The position numbers were made by a program, and so were the translations under genes. Shown one piece after another: positions 51,962 through 64,000 of a DNA stretch of 64,000 nucleotides. The notes beneath the pieces are model-generated. The model saw only the letters and a program-made list of their open reading frames with translations. It had not been told where the DNA came from and did no database searches. Position 1 is the first letter of the stretch; every line of letters begins with the position of its first letter. The stretch is from NCBI RefSeq assembly GCF_000801105.2, contig NC_079514.1, forward strand, positions 33,281,075 through 33,345,074, read 5' to 3'. The DNA comes from Raphanus sativus (taxonomy: Eukaryota > Streptophyta > Magnoliopsida > Brassicales > Brassicaceae).

Positions 51962-53185
51962 ACCTTCTCGGCTAGGAATTGTATCCATGATTAATGTGGA
52001 TATACACCAAGCCACAAGTGATTACTACTGAGTTACCACTGCTTAGTTATATATTTTTACTACGATATTAGTTATCCTTACAAATTTTCATAAAAACTAT
52101 ATTCATAAATATTGCCATATGCCTCTTAAACACTAGGCAGGACACTGTCAATTAGTTAACATAATAATAAGATGATACAAAGGACATATTCAAGTGAATA
52201 TCAGTTTCCTTTTGCTTTCTTTAGAAGTTAAACTACGAGAATCCATGGGAATTAATAGAAACCTCGAATAGTTTGGTTTTATATAAAGTTCGATCATTTT
52301 ATGTACGCCTGCTCTTTACATTAAACGAAGAATTTAGAGAGAAACAAAAGACAAAAAATAGTCATATCAGCTTTGTGCGGGTGATGATGGAGTTAGGTGA
52401 CAGGCATGTCAACTTTGAAGCTGCAAAGCCTGATTTGTTTGTTTCCCTTCTCCCTAAACGTGTCCTTTTTTGGTCATGATGACTATGATAATAATGTATA
52501 ACTTCTGCTCCCTCCCTTTCCTAATATCTTTCACCGCACAGAGTTTTTTTAAAAATTACATTTTTCTAAAAAATATATAACTTTAAATCAGTTAACCAAT
52601 TATAAAAACTATTGCAAAATCTAATTGTTTGAACAACATTTCAATAAAGTCAGTATTTAAACTTCAAAACTTCATGTAAACTAAAACAAAATATTTTACC
52701 AAAACATCATCTATATTAAAATCAGGAAATTTATATTTTTTGACAATCTCGAATAGAAAAATAACAAAAAATGAAAAAAACATTTTTCAATGATACATTA
52801 TTTTAAAAGAACAATTAAATTTATGAAATATTTTTTGATCTAAACTATACACAATTTGTTTTAGGAAATTTTTTTTATATATTTTTATATTTAAAAATAT
52901 AGGAGTTAATTTTTAAACTTTAATAAAATTAATCCTAACATTATAAGAAAATTATAAAGTTATATAAATCATTGTATATGTTTTTAGAATATTTATGTAT
53001 ACAACAATAATCTAATCAAAATAAAATTTTAAAATAACAAGAACATTATTAGAATCAGTAATATGTACTAATAATGGTATATTTTAGATATTGTTTTTGA
53101 ATAAGAAATAAGAAAAAATATCAGAACAAAACATAAATTTGTTTTGAGTTTATTTCATTTAAAATGAGATTAATTATTAGAGATA
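51619..53185. other. AT-rich spacer
   Basis: Contains an (AT)n run at 51920-51957. A short frame at 52321-52479 (VRVMMELGDRHVNFEAAKPD) is unlike the surrounding AT-rich DNA but is not recognised. Confidence 0.4.
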
Positions 53186-54269
53186 TCCTTAAGGGGGATG
53201 TATTGAATCTGAAATTTGAAGTGATTTGATTTTTACTGAGTTTTTAGATGATTGCAGAGTAACTAGAGAATTTGGTGTGATTTTTGTTAAAACACTCTAG
53301 AATCTCAACTAAAATAGTGGGATTTGTATTTTTATTTTTATAACTAAGGAACTCCCCTCAAACACTCTAGAAACATTTAAATAACTCTAAAATCTCTAAC
53401 TTAAATTTTGTTCAATAACAGTTGATTTCAGAGTGTTTTATAAAATGTCAAATTCAATAACACTGAATTTTAAAGTGTTTTTTAAAATCCATGTTTGAAT
53501 AATAGTGGATTTGTCATTTTAGTACAAATCACTTCAAACCCTTAGTTGAATACATCCCCTAAGTGATTTTGTCACATGTCATTTCTATAATCATTTTTAC
53601 AAAAATAATATGACATGTTTACTAAAATTAATGACATGACTTATAGCTAAATATGACATGAACAATTAAAATTAATGTTAATTTATATTTTTGTAAATTT
53701 TTTAAAATATGGTAATATCTCATATATTTTATTTAATGTCGATTTATATTTTTTATAATATATTAATAACTCATAAAATCATCATTAAAATAAATATATT
53801 CAAATATGGGCATTACAAATTTTGAAATATCATTTAACTATATATTTTTAAATTATAAAATTTTATCACTTAAGTTTTCAAAAATGTATACAATTTTTTT
53901 TACAAAATTATAAAAATTTAATCATAAACTCATTAATTTTTTATATATCTATAAATTTTATAAATATTGTTTAATTTTAATTTTTGATAGTTATGCAACT
54001 TTTACAAATTTATCTAATATATGTAATTAAAATAAAAAGATAAAAAATCTATCTGAGATTATAATTTTAAATATTTACATGCATATTCTTAAATATAATT
54101 TTTAAAAAAATTATTTTTATCTTAATGTTTATGTTTAATCAAATAAAATTTATATTAAAATATTGATAAGAAAAATAAAATTTAAAATATTAATAATTTT
54201 TTAAAATATAATTTATAGTTTATCTGTTAAAAAATTCTTCTACTGCATATGGTGCAGAAAAACACCTAG
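53186..54269 (+). mobile_element. Helitron, TGCAC-hairpin family, split by a MITE
   Basis: The 3' end is CTAG (54266-54269) before T, with hairpin CTGCAT/GTGCAG at 54243-54257. The 5' part from AAGTGATTTTGTCACATGTC (53561) matches the element at 57972. The base pairs before the MITE (A|TCC at 53185-53188) would supply its first bases. A 367-bp MITE was inserted almost at its 5' tip. Confidence 0.75.
53193..53559. mobile_element. Tourist/Harbinger-type MITE nested in a Helitron
   Basis: TAA is present at 53190-53192 and 53560-53562. The element runs GGGGGATGTATTGAA to TTGAATACATCCCC, with inverted similarity continuing inward through GTTTGAAGTGATTTG-like bases. Three-base TAA duplications are the mark of PIF/Harbinger MITEs. 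It has no coding sequence. Confidence 0.85.
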
Positions 54270-54619
54270 TATTTTATGATATTATTTGTTGTTATTTTTA
54301 CTATCGGGTTGATTGTGTTCTTAGATTTTTGTTCATTCGTGTAATTATTTCACTACTTTTCTAAATAATTACATTTTAGTTAAGTATTTCTGTTCGAATT
54401 TCATAACTACCGCTATCTTTTAACAAAAGACAAAATTGAAAAGCCCATACGTTGAATTGAATAACAACACTTGTTTAGCATTTCTAATATACCATTTTAG
54501 AAAAAATAATAAACTCCAAAATAAATGGTATTACTTTAATTTAATAAGAATTTAATTTTTACTTTTCAAAAACGATTCGTTTTGGAAAGGAAAATATTGT
54601 TCCAGTTTCACTTAAATTA
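54270..54619. other. Spacer, no gene seen
   Basis: AT-rich DNA between two Helitrons pointing in opposite directions. Confidence 0.5.
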
Positions 54620-55960
54620 CTAGATGATAATCCGCGCCTTGCGCGGGGTGAATTTTTTTTTAAATATGTTGTATCTAAATAAATAATACATTTTTTTGTT
54701 ATCAATAATTTTTTTTACATTTGATTAGGGATGACATGTGGGTAGGTATCATTTGGTTTGGTTAGGTTCGGTTTGGATCTTTGCAAATTTGGTTCTAATA
54801 TTTATATGTTCGGTTTGGTTTTAGATTCAGATAACCCATTTAATTTTTTAAGAACTTAAAATTCATATATACTTTAAATTTCTCGAAACATAAAAATAAA
54901 ATAATATGTTACATATAAATTTGAATAATTTATATCAAAATACTTAAATTTAACATAAAAATTGGTTTAACTTAAATATTTAGATAGAAAATGAATAGAT
55001 ATTTTCAGTATTTTGGTATTTTGAGTAATGTTTAGTTATTTTAAATATATAATTTTTACTATTTTTATATATTTCTAAATATTTTGGACAATTTAAACAT
55101 CTTAAGTATTTTGTATATTTCTTTGAGATATTAATTTTTTTAAATAATATATTTAAGTATATAAATTTGATTCGAATATATTCGGATACCCAAAATATTT
55201 TGGTCCGAATCGGGTTCGGTTCTGGTTTTTAGATACCAAAATTTTAAACATGTTCCGATATCTAACCAAATTGATTAAAGTTCTATACTATTTTGTAGAT
55301 TGGATTTGGTTCGGTTATTTGGATTTGGATTTTTTTCCCAACCATATATTTTTGTTGTAACCAAATTTTAAATGAAAGTGACGATGGTTCATACTGATTT
55401 TGGGTATGCAATAATTTTTAAACCAAAACACTTTTTTATGTACGTGATTTATTTAGTTAATCATTAAAAAATGTTCAAGACCCATTAAAAACGATAGGCT
55501 GAACTGAAAAAAAGTTACCATTGATCACAAAATTTTCAATATGAGGTTTGTACCATTTTTAGTAATTTATAATCGTTTTAAAAAATTTGAAATACAACAT
55601 ATAAGAAAAAATATAAATTTTTTTATTATATGCTTAATGTGATTGTTTAATTTATTTTAACAAATAAAATTAAACGAAAAGTATAGAGGATAAAAAATTA
55701 TTATCAAATCTTTATTATTCATAATCATTAATGGTGATATATATGTCAATCATATTAGGAAGTTCCGTAGCTTTTATTTAAGGAAACAATAGAGAATATT
55801 ATTTTGTTTATTAATAATTGATTTAATAGTTATTTAATAAAAACTATAATATATGTGTAGATGGACCAACTTATTTCTCTAACAATCCTCAGAATAATTC
55901 TCATGATGACACGTGGCTACCAAATAATGTTGCAATGTTCCAGGATTAATATACAGGGGA
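54620..55960 (-). mobile_element. Helitron, GC-hairpin family, about 1.34 kb
   Basis: Minus-strand 3' end: CTAG at 54620-54623 with A before it, and hairpin CCGCGC (54632-54637) / GCGCGG (54641-54646), loop CTT. The minus-strand 5' end reads A|TCCCCTGTATATTAATCC with T at 55961 on the plus strand. About 54725-55350 contains repeated GGTTCGGTTTGG-type phrases. No transposase. Confidence 0.82.
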
Positions 55961-56247
55961 TATTAAGGGCGAATTTCTTGAACTTTAGGACGTGTTGATC
56001 TTCACATAAGGTCATGGATGTCTTTGTGTTGTTCGCTTTAATAGCTCACTAGTGTAATTTCATTTGTACATCTCTTAATGGGCGGATCAATTCTTAGAGA
56101 TCAAAAATATCACGTGAACATGGTAGATAACGAAGTAAGAGTAATATAAACTTAGACTTATAGCTCATGAAATCACACATTATACATTGATCTAGCTGGT
56201 TTACACGTGGTCTTTACCTTTGTGAAGTTGAAGTAGATCCGAAGTCG
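55961..56247. other. Spacer, no gene seen
   Basis: Balanced base composition, no open frame of note. Confidence 0.45.
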
Positions 56248-57095
56248 TATTTTTTTTTTTTGCCATCTATAAGTTTATATTAAAAACAGGACAGGCCCAA
56301 CTGGGACAAGCCCAAAACCGATAACATACATCCAACAGCCTAAAAAAGTACAGCCCATACAAGACAAACATAAAGCAATTGGGCCTAAACAAAAACCCAA
56401 TGGTAAAAGGAAGCGGCGCCATCCTTCCACGCGTCTAAGATCGATGCAGAGAAACTGCCCACGTGTCCGCCTCCACCGCCCCGCAGCACACGCGTCCTTC
56501 CAACTTCACATCGAAACCAGAGAACGCCGGTGAAGGCTGCCGGTCGCCGGTTCCCATCTTCCAACTAGATCCAAATCGGAGACCCTACTTCGTCATCAGT
56601 GCCGACGAGAACCCACCTCCGACAACAGTATCGAAGGTATATGATTCCCTCAGCGCGCAAACCTCCTGCTAAAGACCGCCGCTAAAAGAACGACGCGTCA
56701 CCGGAGCACTCGTTTGACATGCGTCCTTCACGCATCCAACTTCAACACCACCACACCTTCAGCGAAGAGCATCACCGATTTAATTCGATAGCTCTTCCTG
56801 GATATGATTCTTCGAAGACACCTAGAAACTACCGAAAGCCGGCCGCCAGCACCAAAAGGAAAGCGATGACGCCAGATACAAAGCCGGACGACCACCATAG
56901 GGAAGCGCTCCGCCGGAGTCAAGAGTCGGGAAAAAAGACCGAGCCGCTACTAATACTAAGCTAAAAGAAAACACCTAAGGAACGCAAACGGAAGACCTGG
57001 CTGACGGTGGCTACAGTAGCCCACCCTGTCAGCCGGTGACGGAAGTCGCGGCGGAGCTTTGAGAGGTCGGAGCGTTTTCGTCTAGAGAGAGAGCG
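56248..57095 (-). mobile_element. Probable full-length non-LTR retroposon with poly-A tail
   Basis: This 0.85-kb block is clearly richer in GC than its neighbours and is bounded on the left by poly-T at 56249-56260, a poly-A tail on the minus strand. Read on the minus strand it starts near GAAAAACGCTCTCTCTCTAG (57095). Open frames on both strands are short and carry no reverse transcriptase or RNase H. It could be a SINE-like or Sadhu-like retroposon, or a captured gene copy. No TSD could be fixed. Confidence 0.55.
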
Positions 57096-57229
57096 TTTTT
57101 CAAAATACATTAGAGTTAGAAAATATTAAAATCGTATCAAAATACATTAAAGTTAGAAAATACTTATTTTAAAATGTAATTTAAAGAGAAAATATTATAA
57201 ACTGAAAATGTTCTTGGGTTATATAATGG

Positions 57230-57655
57230 GTTTTCTTAGTGATTTAAACACTCAGCTATTTTTAGATCAGATGAAAAAATTTTAACTAAATTTTTTTAAA
57301 TCTTCAATTAATAAATTGTTAATGATCTTAATGATGTTAACCTTACATTAACAAAAAACATTTTCTAGACTAATACCCATTAAATTAAAATACGACATTT
57401 CATATAATCACAAAACAACACGAAATGTTTACAGTCAACATATATTTTAGTGATTTAAACTCTTAACTATTTTTAAATTGGTTAAAAAATCTTCCAACTA
57501 AAACTTTATGCTTTTAACCATCAACTATTAAATCTTTAATGACTGTAATATTTCATAAACAAAATCTACTTTTCTGAACAGCAGCCTGTTAAATTAAAAC
57601 GTAATATTTCATTTAATTGCAGAAAACGATATGAAATTCTTAAAACTCATTTTAA
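57230..57655 (+). repeat. Diverged direct repeat, two units of about 213 bp
   Basis: TAGTGATTTAAAC starts near 57237 and 57450. Both units go on through CTATTTTTA, a TTAAATTAAAA phrase and ATTTCAT-ATAAT to ACGAAATG or ATGAAATT. Identity is moderate with gaps. Confidence 0.7.
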
Positions 57656-57971
57656 CAGTAGACATGAACAATCACGATTCATCCCCGAAAAAACAAATTT
57701 AGTGTTTTTTTTCTTTTTTATGAATCATCGAAAGTGAGATAAATCAAAAGGTTTTGTTGTTTATAACCCTATTTTTTTGTTCTTATGTTCATTTATTTAT
57801 AAAAAAATGTGAACTTTAGAATGTTAAGTAACCAAAGTTATTCATCTCTTTGCATTCAAAATTTTACCTAGAATTCATCTTTTGATAAATTTTATCTAGA
57901 ATTCACTAAAACCCCTTATATAATATAACAAAAACAAAACGACTAAAGATATATATAGCTGTGTTTACATA
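57656..57971. other. Spacer, no gene seen
   Basis: AT-rich; a short phrase TTTTACCTAGAATTCA is repeated near 57860-57910. Confidence 0.4.
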
Positions 57972-59023
57972 TCCCCTAGTCTATATTTGAGAAGTGATTT
58001 TGACATGTGTCATCACCATATTAATTTTGAAAGAAAAATTATGACATGGCACACTAACATTGATGACATGTCATAAAATAAATTATGACATGGATATTTA
58101 CATTTAGTATTGATTTATATTTAAGATAATTTTTAAAAATATGGTAATAACTTATAGATCATTATGACATATTTACATTTAATATTGATTTATATTTAAG
58201 GTAAAATTTTAAAATATGGTAATAACTTATATATCATAATTAATATAACAATAAATAATAAATTAAATAGAAATATAATAATAATTAAAATTTCGAAATA
58301 TTATTTAGCTATATTTTATAAGTATATAATTTTTATTACAAAAACAATTCTTCAAAATACTAAGCATTTTGAAAAAAAAAAAATTTATTTAAATAATGAC
58401 ATGGACATTTACATTTATTGTTGATTTGTATTTTTAGTAAGTTTTTAAAATATGGTAATAACTCATAGATCCTATTAATATAGCAATAAATAATATAATG
58501 TTATAAATAAAAATATAATATTATTTTGGAATTTTTCAAAATTTAATTCTATTTTATAATTATTATTAGTAAAACAATTCTTCAAAATTATACAGTTTTT
58601 AAATGTAATTTTCTAATCCAATACTATTAGTTTATTTTTAATATCCATAAATTTTAGAGAATTATTTAGTTTTATGTTTTGATAATTATACACTTAACAA
58701 AATTTTCTCTTGCATTTACAAAATTTGATTTAATATATTTTAACAAAAATATATAAATTAAAGAATATTTCAAAATTGTAATTTTAAATATATAAATACA
58801 TATTGCTAAATATACATTGAATAAAAAATATTTTTTTAATCTTAAAGTTTTTTTTTGACATCTTAATATTAAAGTTTTACATATGATTAAATTAACATTA
58901 TATATTGTAAGCAAATAATAAAATCAAAAATTAACAAAATCAAAAATTAACAAAATTTGTATTTTAAAATAAATTTAAATTTTAAAACTTTTAGTTCTGC
59001 ACATGGTGCAGGAAGACACCTAG
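57972..59023 (+). mobile_element. Helitron, TGCAC-hairpin family, full length
   Basis: It starts A|TCCCCTAGTCTATATTTG (57972) and ends CTAG|T (59020-59023). A perfect hairpin CTGCAC / GTGCAG with loop ATG is at 58997-59011. The interior holds several repeats of ATGACATGGACATTTACATT and ATGGTAATAACT phrases. No protein is coded. It is the best reference copy of this family in the window. Confidence 0.92.
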
Positions 59024-60575
59024 TTACTGTATATATGTGTTTGTTAGTAGAAAAGAATTGATATTTAAGTACCTATATCCTACTTTTGATACATATTATA
59101 GAAACAATTTTTTTCTATTATATAAACATATTATAGAAACAAATTGTAGCTTAAAACTGTTAAATAGACTATTTTGACGTATATGATAAATTATAAAAAA
59201 GAATTATTTGTTTTTAATATGCGTGCAAAATTCTTTTATATCTATGAATATTTTTTATATTATTTAAAATCACAGCAAAACTGCTATTTTGTATACATGC
59301 AGTTTTCTATCTTTCCTTTTATAGATAAAATGAAATGGTAAACTAGTAGATAAACATTTCAGTTAATTAGTAACTAAATATCGGATTAGGTACAAGAAAT
59401 ACAGCAGGCAAAACCAAGTTCAGTTGCTGCTTTATTGTCGCTCGCTTCTTTCATCCGTCTCCTTTTATAATTTCACAGTCCATTAACTAATTAATACTAA
59501 TAACTTATCTCTACTTTTACACTATATAATTGTTTCGTAATTTCCCAATTTACCCCTTGGTTTTGTTGCTCTGTCTTACTTTTTTTCTTTACTAATATTC
59601 ATTGGGAAATATTGCCAAATTTCAGGCAGACAAAATATCAACCGATATGTGGTCCCATAACTATTAAAACTAAGTTATATAAAAATATTAATTTATAGGT
59701 ATTTTAGACCGCTCAGACTCTTAAATCATTAGGATGGTCCATTGGTCCTATTTCTATTTTAATCATTTTCTTAGCTTCATCCACGAAAATAATCTGATAA
59801 ATATTATCTTGAACGTTATCTTGATGAAACATAAAACATGTACTAATACAAATGATATATTATGAAACAAATATAGATTGTCCAGTTCAAAAAGAAAAAC
59901 AAATAGGTTGTCGACAAAAAAAATGAAAACAATAATAAAACACACGCACGTTATTTGTGGACCAACAAAAAAAGAAAGCAAGGACAAAATGGTCATTACG
60001 ATACTTTTAATTTTAAAAATATATATTTATAGAGCTTCGTTCCAAACAAGAAACCTGAAACCATGTTACCTGTAACAACGACATGTATTTATTATTATAC
60101 TCCTCCCACGGATCCAACGTCTCAGACTCTTTTCTCATCTACTCATTCTCAACCGTCGGATCTCTATCTTTTCAAAAGAGCCCTTGCTTTTTGTATTTTA
60201 TTACCAAAACTGCCACTCCTTCCATTTTTTGTTCTCTTCTCTCTTGTTCTTGAATGTTGCGCTTTTGTTATATCATTTTCCATGGATGGACCTTGACCTC
60301 TGCTTCCCTTCTCTCTCCTGATTTCGTTCGTGCACTCACTCTCTCTCTCTCTTCGTTAGTTTGATCTTCTACTGTGTTCCGTCTTCTCTCTCCAGGTACT
60401 TCTACTATAAGCTTCACTTAGGTTAACATTCAAGAACAATAAGTTTCAATGTAGATCGTTGCTGCTTGAACTGTGTTGAGTTTGAGAAAGTTTCTTCATG
60501 CAATCTTGTTGGTTTGTTCTTGTAATGATGCTAAGCAGATAAAAAGACAAGTTGTGTAGCAAACAAAGAGATCTC
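59024..60575 (+). promoter_or_regulatory. Spacer and IAA8 promoter with leader
   Basis: No gene is seen up to 60100. The leader is pyrimidine-rich at 60295-60395. A 5' UTR intron is likely: donor CAG|GTACTT after 60395 and acceptor AAGCAG at 60538. This is inferred from splice signals only. Confidence 0.4.
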
Positions 60576-61702
60576 ATGTCTTATCGATTGGAAAGTGTGG
60601 ACAAGGAGGGTTTGGGTACATCACCTGGTCTGAAGGAACGCAACTACTTCGGTTTGTCTGATTGCTCCTCTGTTGACAGCTCAACCATTCCCAGTGCTGA
60701 CAAGAAGAGCAGCAGCCTCAACTTCAAAGCTACAGAGCTAAGGCTGGGTCTTCCTGACTCTCAATCTCCTCAGAGAGAAACTGATTTCGGTTTGCTGAGT
60801 CCGAGAACTCCTGATGAGAAACTTCTCTTCCCGCTGCTCCCTTGCAAAGACCATTCTGCTTCAGGCAACAAAAGAGGATATCTTGCTAAGAGTGGCTCCA
60901 ACAATGCACCTGCTGCCAAGTGTGTAATGAATGCCAACTAGTCTATGAGTTTGTTTATGAGTAAATGAACTTAAATGTTATCATTTGGTTTTGTAGGGCA
61001 CAGGTTGTTGGTTGGCCTCCAATCAGATCCTTCAGGAAGAACACAATGGCTTCTTCTACTTCCAAGAACACTAATGAGGTTGATGGGAAACCTGGTCTCG
61101 GCGCTCTGTTTGTGAAGGTGAGCATGGATGGTGCTCCCTATCTGAGGAAAGTTGATTTGGGAACCTACACTTGCTATCAACACTTGTCTTCTGCACTTGA
61201 GAAGATGTTCAGCTGCTTCACTCTTGGTGAGTTCAAAATCAAACTCTTGATTACAAAGAAATGAAACAAGAACAGTGAGTTTGTGATCTCAGGTCAATGT
61301 GGACTTCATGGAGCTCATGGGAAGGAAAGAATGAGTGAGGTGAAGTTGAAGGATCTTCTTCACGGATCAGAGTTTGTGCTTACTTATGAAGACAAAGATG
61401 GTGACTGGATGCTTGTTGGAGATGTCCCTTGGGAGTAAGCTTCTCTTGAACTAAAGATGGACCAAACATGAGCTGAAAAGATGGTTCATTTATGAGTTGT
61501 TTGTTCCTTACTTGCAGGATATTTACTGAAACGTGTAGGAAATTGAAGATCATGAAGGGCTCTGATTCTATTGGTTTAGGTAAGATCCATTCTTTTTTTG
61601 CCAAGCATCTTCCTCTGATATCTCTGAATACAAAACCTAATGGCTGTTGGTTTGCTTTGTTCAGCTCCAAGTGCAGTGGAGAAATCGAAGAACAAAGATT
61701 GA
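60576..61702 (+). CDS. IAA8: Aux/IAA repressor IAA8 with an internal deletion
   Basis: Five exons, 60576-60919, 60997-61226, 61293-61434, 61518-61579 and 61665-61702, give 271 residues. Domain I is the repressing LRLGL motif (55-59), domain II the degron [13 protein letters not shown] (118-130), and domains III/IV (about 150-245) the PB1 part that pairs with ARFs ([34 protein letters not shown]). Aux/IAA proteins bind ARF factors and are destroyed through TIR1/AFB when auxin is present. The N-terminus [13 protein letters not shown] fits IAA8 (At2g22670) better than IAA9. Arabidopsis IAA8 is about 321 residues; here about 50 residues between GNKRG (97-101) and NNAPAAK (109-115) are missing, with no intron to hide them. 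Frame is kept. Confidence 0.94.
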
Positions 61703-62869
61703 GAGGCTCAAAACAAAACATTATGCACAGTTCCTCCAATGTTTCAGTCTTCTTAAACTGATGTGTGTTTGAAAACTCTTGTCATCTAGTCTTTTACTAA
61801 TCTGTGTTTGTTAAGACTTCGGAATCTCTTTTGTGCTTGTTTAGAACAAATACACTTGCTCTGATGTGTGTTCAGTTTTAATTTTCAAGACTTATATTTA
61901 TGTTTCAAAATATTTATAGCTTGCTATTCTATTTTTAATATATATAAAATTAGTTCAACCAAAAACACTCTTTCATTCTAGATAAAAAAAAACTCAGCTC
62001 TCATAGAGGGTCAAGAACACATTTCTACTCCGATGTAAGTATGAGTCACTGAATTTGGTAGATTAGAACCAAATGCTTTTGTACCAGTTAATACTTTTTC
62101 ACTTGTTTCTGCTGCAATAATGTTCATCCACATGGTTTTTAATTAAATTTCGATTTTATATATACAGTCGCTATTTTAATTTTCTCACCAAGCGTGAAGA
62201 CCAACTTTTTCTTGTCTCTAATTATATTCAAAGCTTGATTTGTTTACTGTTAGCACAAAAGTCTCTCAAGTGATAATTAGGATAAAAGTTGGTTATTAGT
62301 GGGTAATCCTGTATATGTAAAGACTACTAAAGAGCCTTTTTCACACAAAGTGGAATACCAAATCATGATATTTTAGTTTATCCAAGAAGAATCCTGGATT
62401 AACTTTAGACTACTCCCAATAATTCACCTTCTAGATTTAGGCAAACCTCTTCTCTATGGCTTGAGTGCCCCAATGTTTATCCATACAATTCTCTTGTATT
62501 TTTTTTTACATTTGTAATTTTGTAGTACTTTTTATTATTTTTTTTTCAAAAATCTGTGTAAATTTGGTTCAACATGTCAAAAATATTTTTTTTGCCAGTA
62601 ACAGGTAATTTTTCACTTTCCCTTCCTGCTGTGTTGATACACATATTCTTTAATCTCACATATTTTTTTCGAGAAAATCGTATAAAAAATCTTCAAAGTG
62701 ACAATCATTGACACTTTAAACGTTGAACTTATTTAATAAGTAATTAAAACCTTCATACTAATATTTGTATCATAAAAGCCTTTCAATATGATTTACTTGT
62801 ACATCAAGTAAAAACTGTAACCAATACTATTCAAAATCGATAACATATTAGTTCATTTTTAAGTATTTA
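61703..62869. other. IAA8 3' flank and AT-rich spacer
   Basis: The 3' untranslated region is probably in 61703-61930. No gene follows. Confidence 0.5.
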
Positions 62870-64000
62870 AGAAATTTTATTCATAAAAAAGGAATTTTAT
62901 TCATAAAATAAATATAAAAATACAGAAAAATTCATTAAAAAAATCTCAAAACAAATCATAAAAAGTCAATAAATTTTAAGAAAATCAAAAAAACATATTT
63001 ATATTATTTTATTACTAAAATAGATATATAGTTATATAAAATTCATAAAATTCATAAAAAGTTAAAAAAAATCATAAAATTTACAAAATAAAAAATTCAC
63101 AAAATATTTATATTTTTATTAATAAAATAAGTATAAAATATCAGAAATCATAAAAGGCAAAAAAAATCATAAAATCACAAAAATAAAAAATTCACAAAAA
63201 TCAAAATAAAATTTTATATTTGTTTTATAAAAAATCAGAAAATGCTGTATTTTAGTGTTTATTGGTTGAGGATTTTCTGGATTTTTGTTCCTAGTAGTAG
63301 CGTGCCTTAAGGCTGTGCTGTAAACAGGCTACCCTCAACCTATCATTATTATCCATTCTTCCATTTGTTTCACAATCCTGAACTTTCCCAAATTCAATCA
63401 ACATACACACATAACATAACAAATAAAAAATCCAAAATAGCAGTCAGTTTCTGGATTACGATTGGTCTAACTCAGATTAGAACAATTATTTATCTTCAAA
63501 TCTTCAAATGAACCAAATCAAAGCAAACAAATTAAAGTCCAAGTTTTAGCAGCTATTCACAAACCCTATATTAATCTAGGTAAAAAATCTAGAAAATCCC
63601 TAACCAACAAACACTAAAATATAATGTTTTCTGAATTATTTATAAAACAAATATAAATTTTTATTCCCGAATTCATATTTTTAGTTTTATTTTTTTATCT
63701 ATTATTTTATGTTTATTTTATTTTATTTTTATTTTTCGAATTTATTTTATTTTTGTAAATTTGTTTTGAATTTTTTATGAGTTTTATAAATTTTATATTT
63801 TCTGTATTTTTATATTTATTTTAATAATAATATTAGATAAATATTTGTAATGATTTTTTATTTTTGTGAATTTTTAATGACTTTTATGATTTGTTTTGAA
63901 TTTTTTTTTACGAATTTTGTTTTTTCATTATTTTTATATTTATTTATTGATATCATTTAAATATTTTTTTTTGAAAAAAACAAACCTGACATGTCATCGA
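62870..64000. repeat. Long inverted repeat, cut by the window edge
   Basis: The left arm (about 62870-63285) and the right arm (about 63585 to at least 63990) are reverse complements with scattered differences. The clearest pair is GTATTTTAGTGTTTATTGGT near 63247 against ACCAACAAACACTAAAATAT near 63602. The spacer of about 300 bp is less AT-rich. The arms are full of ATTCATAAAA-type phrases. This could be a foldback or long-TIR transposon; the outer right end is not in the window. Confidence 0.75.

Overview
This is a plant nuclear window, almost certainly from a Brassicaceae species close to Brassica or Raphanus. It has AT-rich intergenic DNA, short GT-AG introns, many Helitrons, MITEs and tRNA-derived SINEs, and genes that read as close relatives of Arabidopsis thaliana genes. 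Five intron-containing genes lie in one orientation in the order KH-domain RNA-binding protein, AGL17 (MADS box), BRK1 (SCAR/WAVE subunit), GRDP1 (DUF1399 glycine-rich protein) and IAA8 (Aux/IAA). From memory these match the Arabidopsis chromosome 2 series At2g22600, At2g22630, At2g22640, At2g22660 and At2g22670. Intervening Arabidopsis loci such as At2g22610, At2g22620 and At2g22650 are not seen, so this looks like a fractionated, transposon-swollen syntenic block.

Layout. 1-2840: 3' part of the KH gene. 2972-9255: two intact UBX-domain genes (p47/PUX type) in tandem on the minus strand, with a local 437-bp duplication, a Helitron and a Mutator-type MITE. 9418-12021: a LINE fragment with target-site duplication (TSD), then back-to-back Helitrons. 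12260-23151: a mosaic with Helitron termini, an RPA-like relic and a cluster of intron-containing fragments of unrelated genes (an unrecognised gene, DUF4378/DUF3741-type, topoisomerase I, NF-YB, a CBP60-like exon). 26058-30494: AGL17, with a SINE and a MITE upstream and another SINE in intron 1. 31500-36740: Helitron helicase relic, a tandem array joined by (CT)n tracts, and a broken ABCG/PDR transporter. 38860-43150: inverted Helitron-like ends and a 3.3-kb Mutator-like element. 43801-48669: BRK1 and GRDP1. 49231-59023: hAT-type elements, Helitrons with a nested MITE, and a GC-rich retroposon. 60576-61702: IAA8 with an internal deletion. 62870-64000: a long inverted repeat running off the right edge.

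The genes do not form a pathway; they are independent housekeeping or developmental genes. The most notable content is the transposon biology: a Helitron whose empty site survives beside it, two 3'-terminal Helitron families, a multi-gene capture cluster, and TSD-proven SINE, LINE, MITE, MULE and hAT insertions. I saw no wholly new system. All exon boundaries were placed by hand from splice signals and reading frame; gene names rest on remembered family sequence, not on a search.
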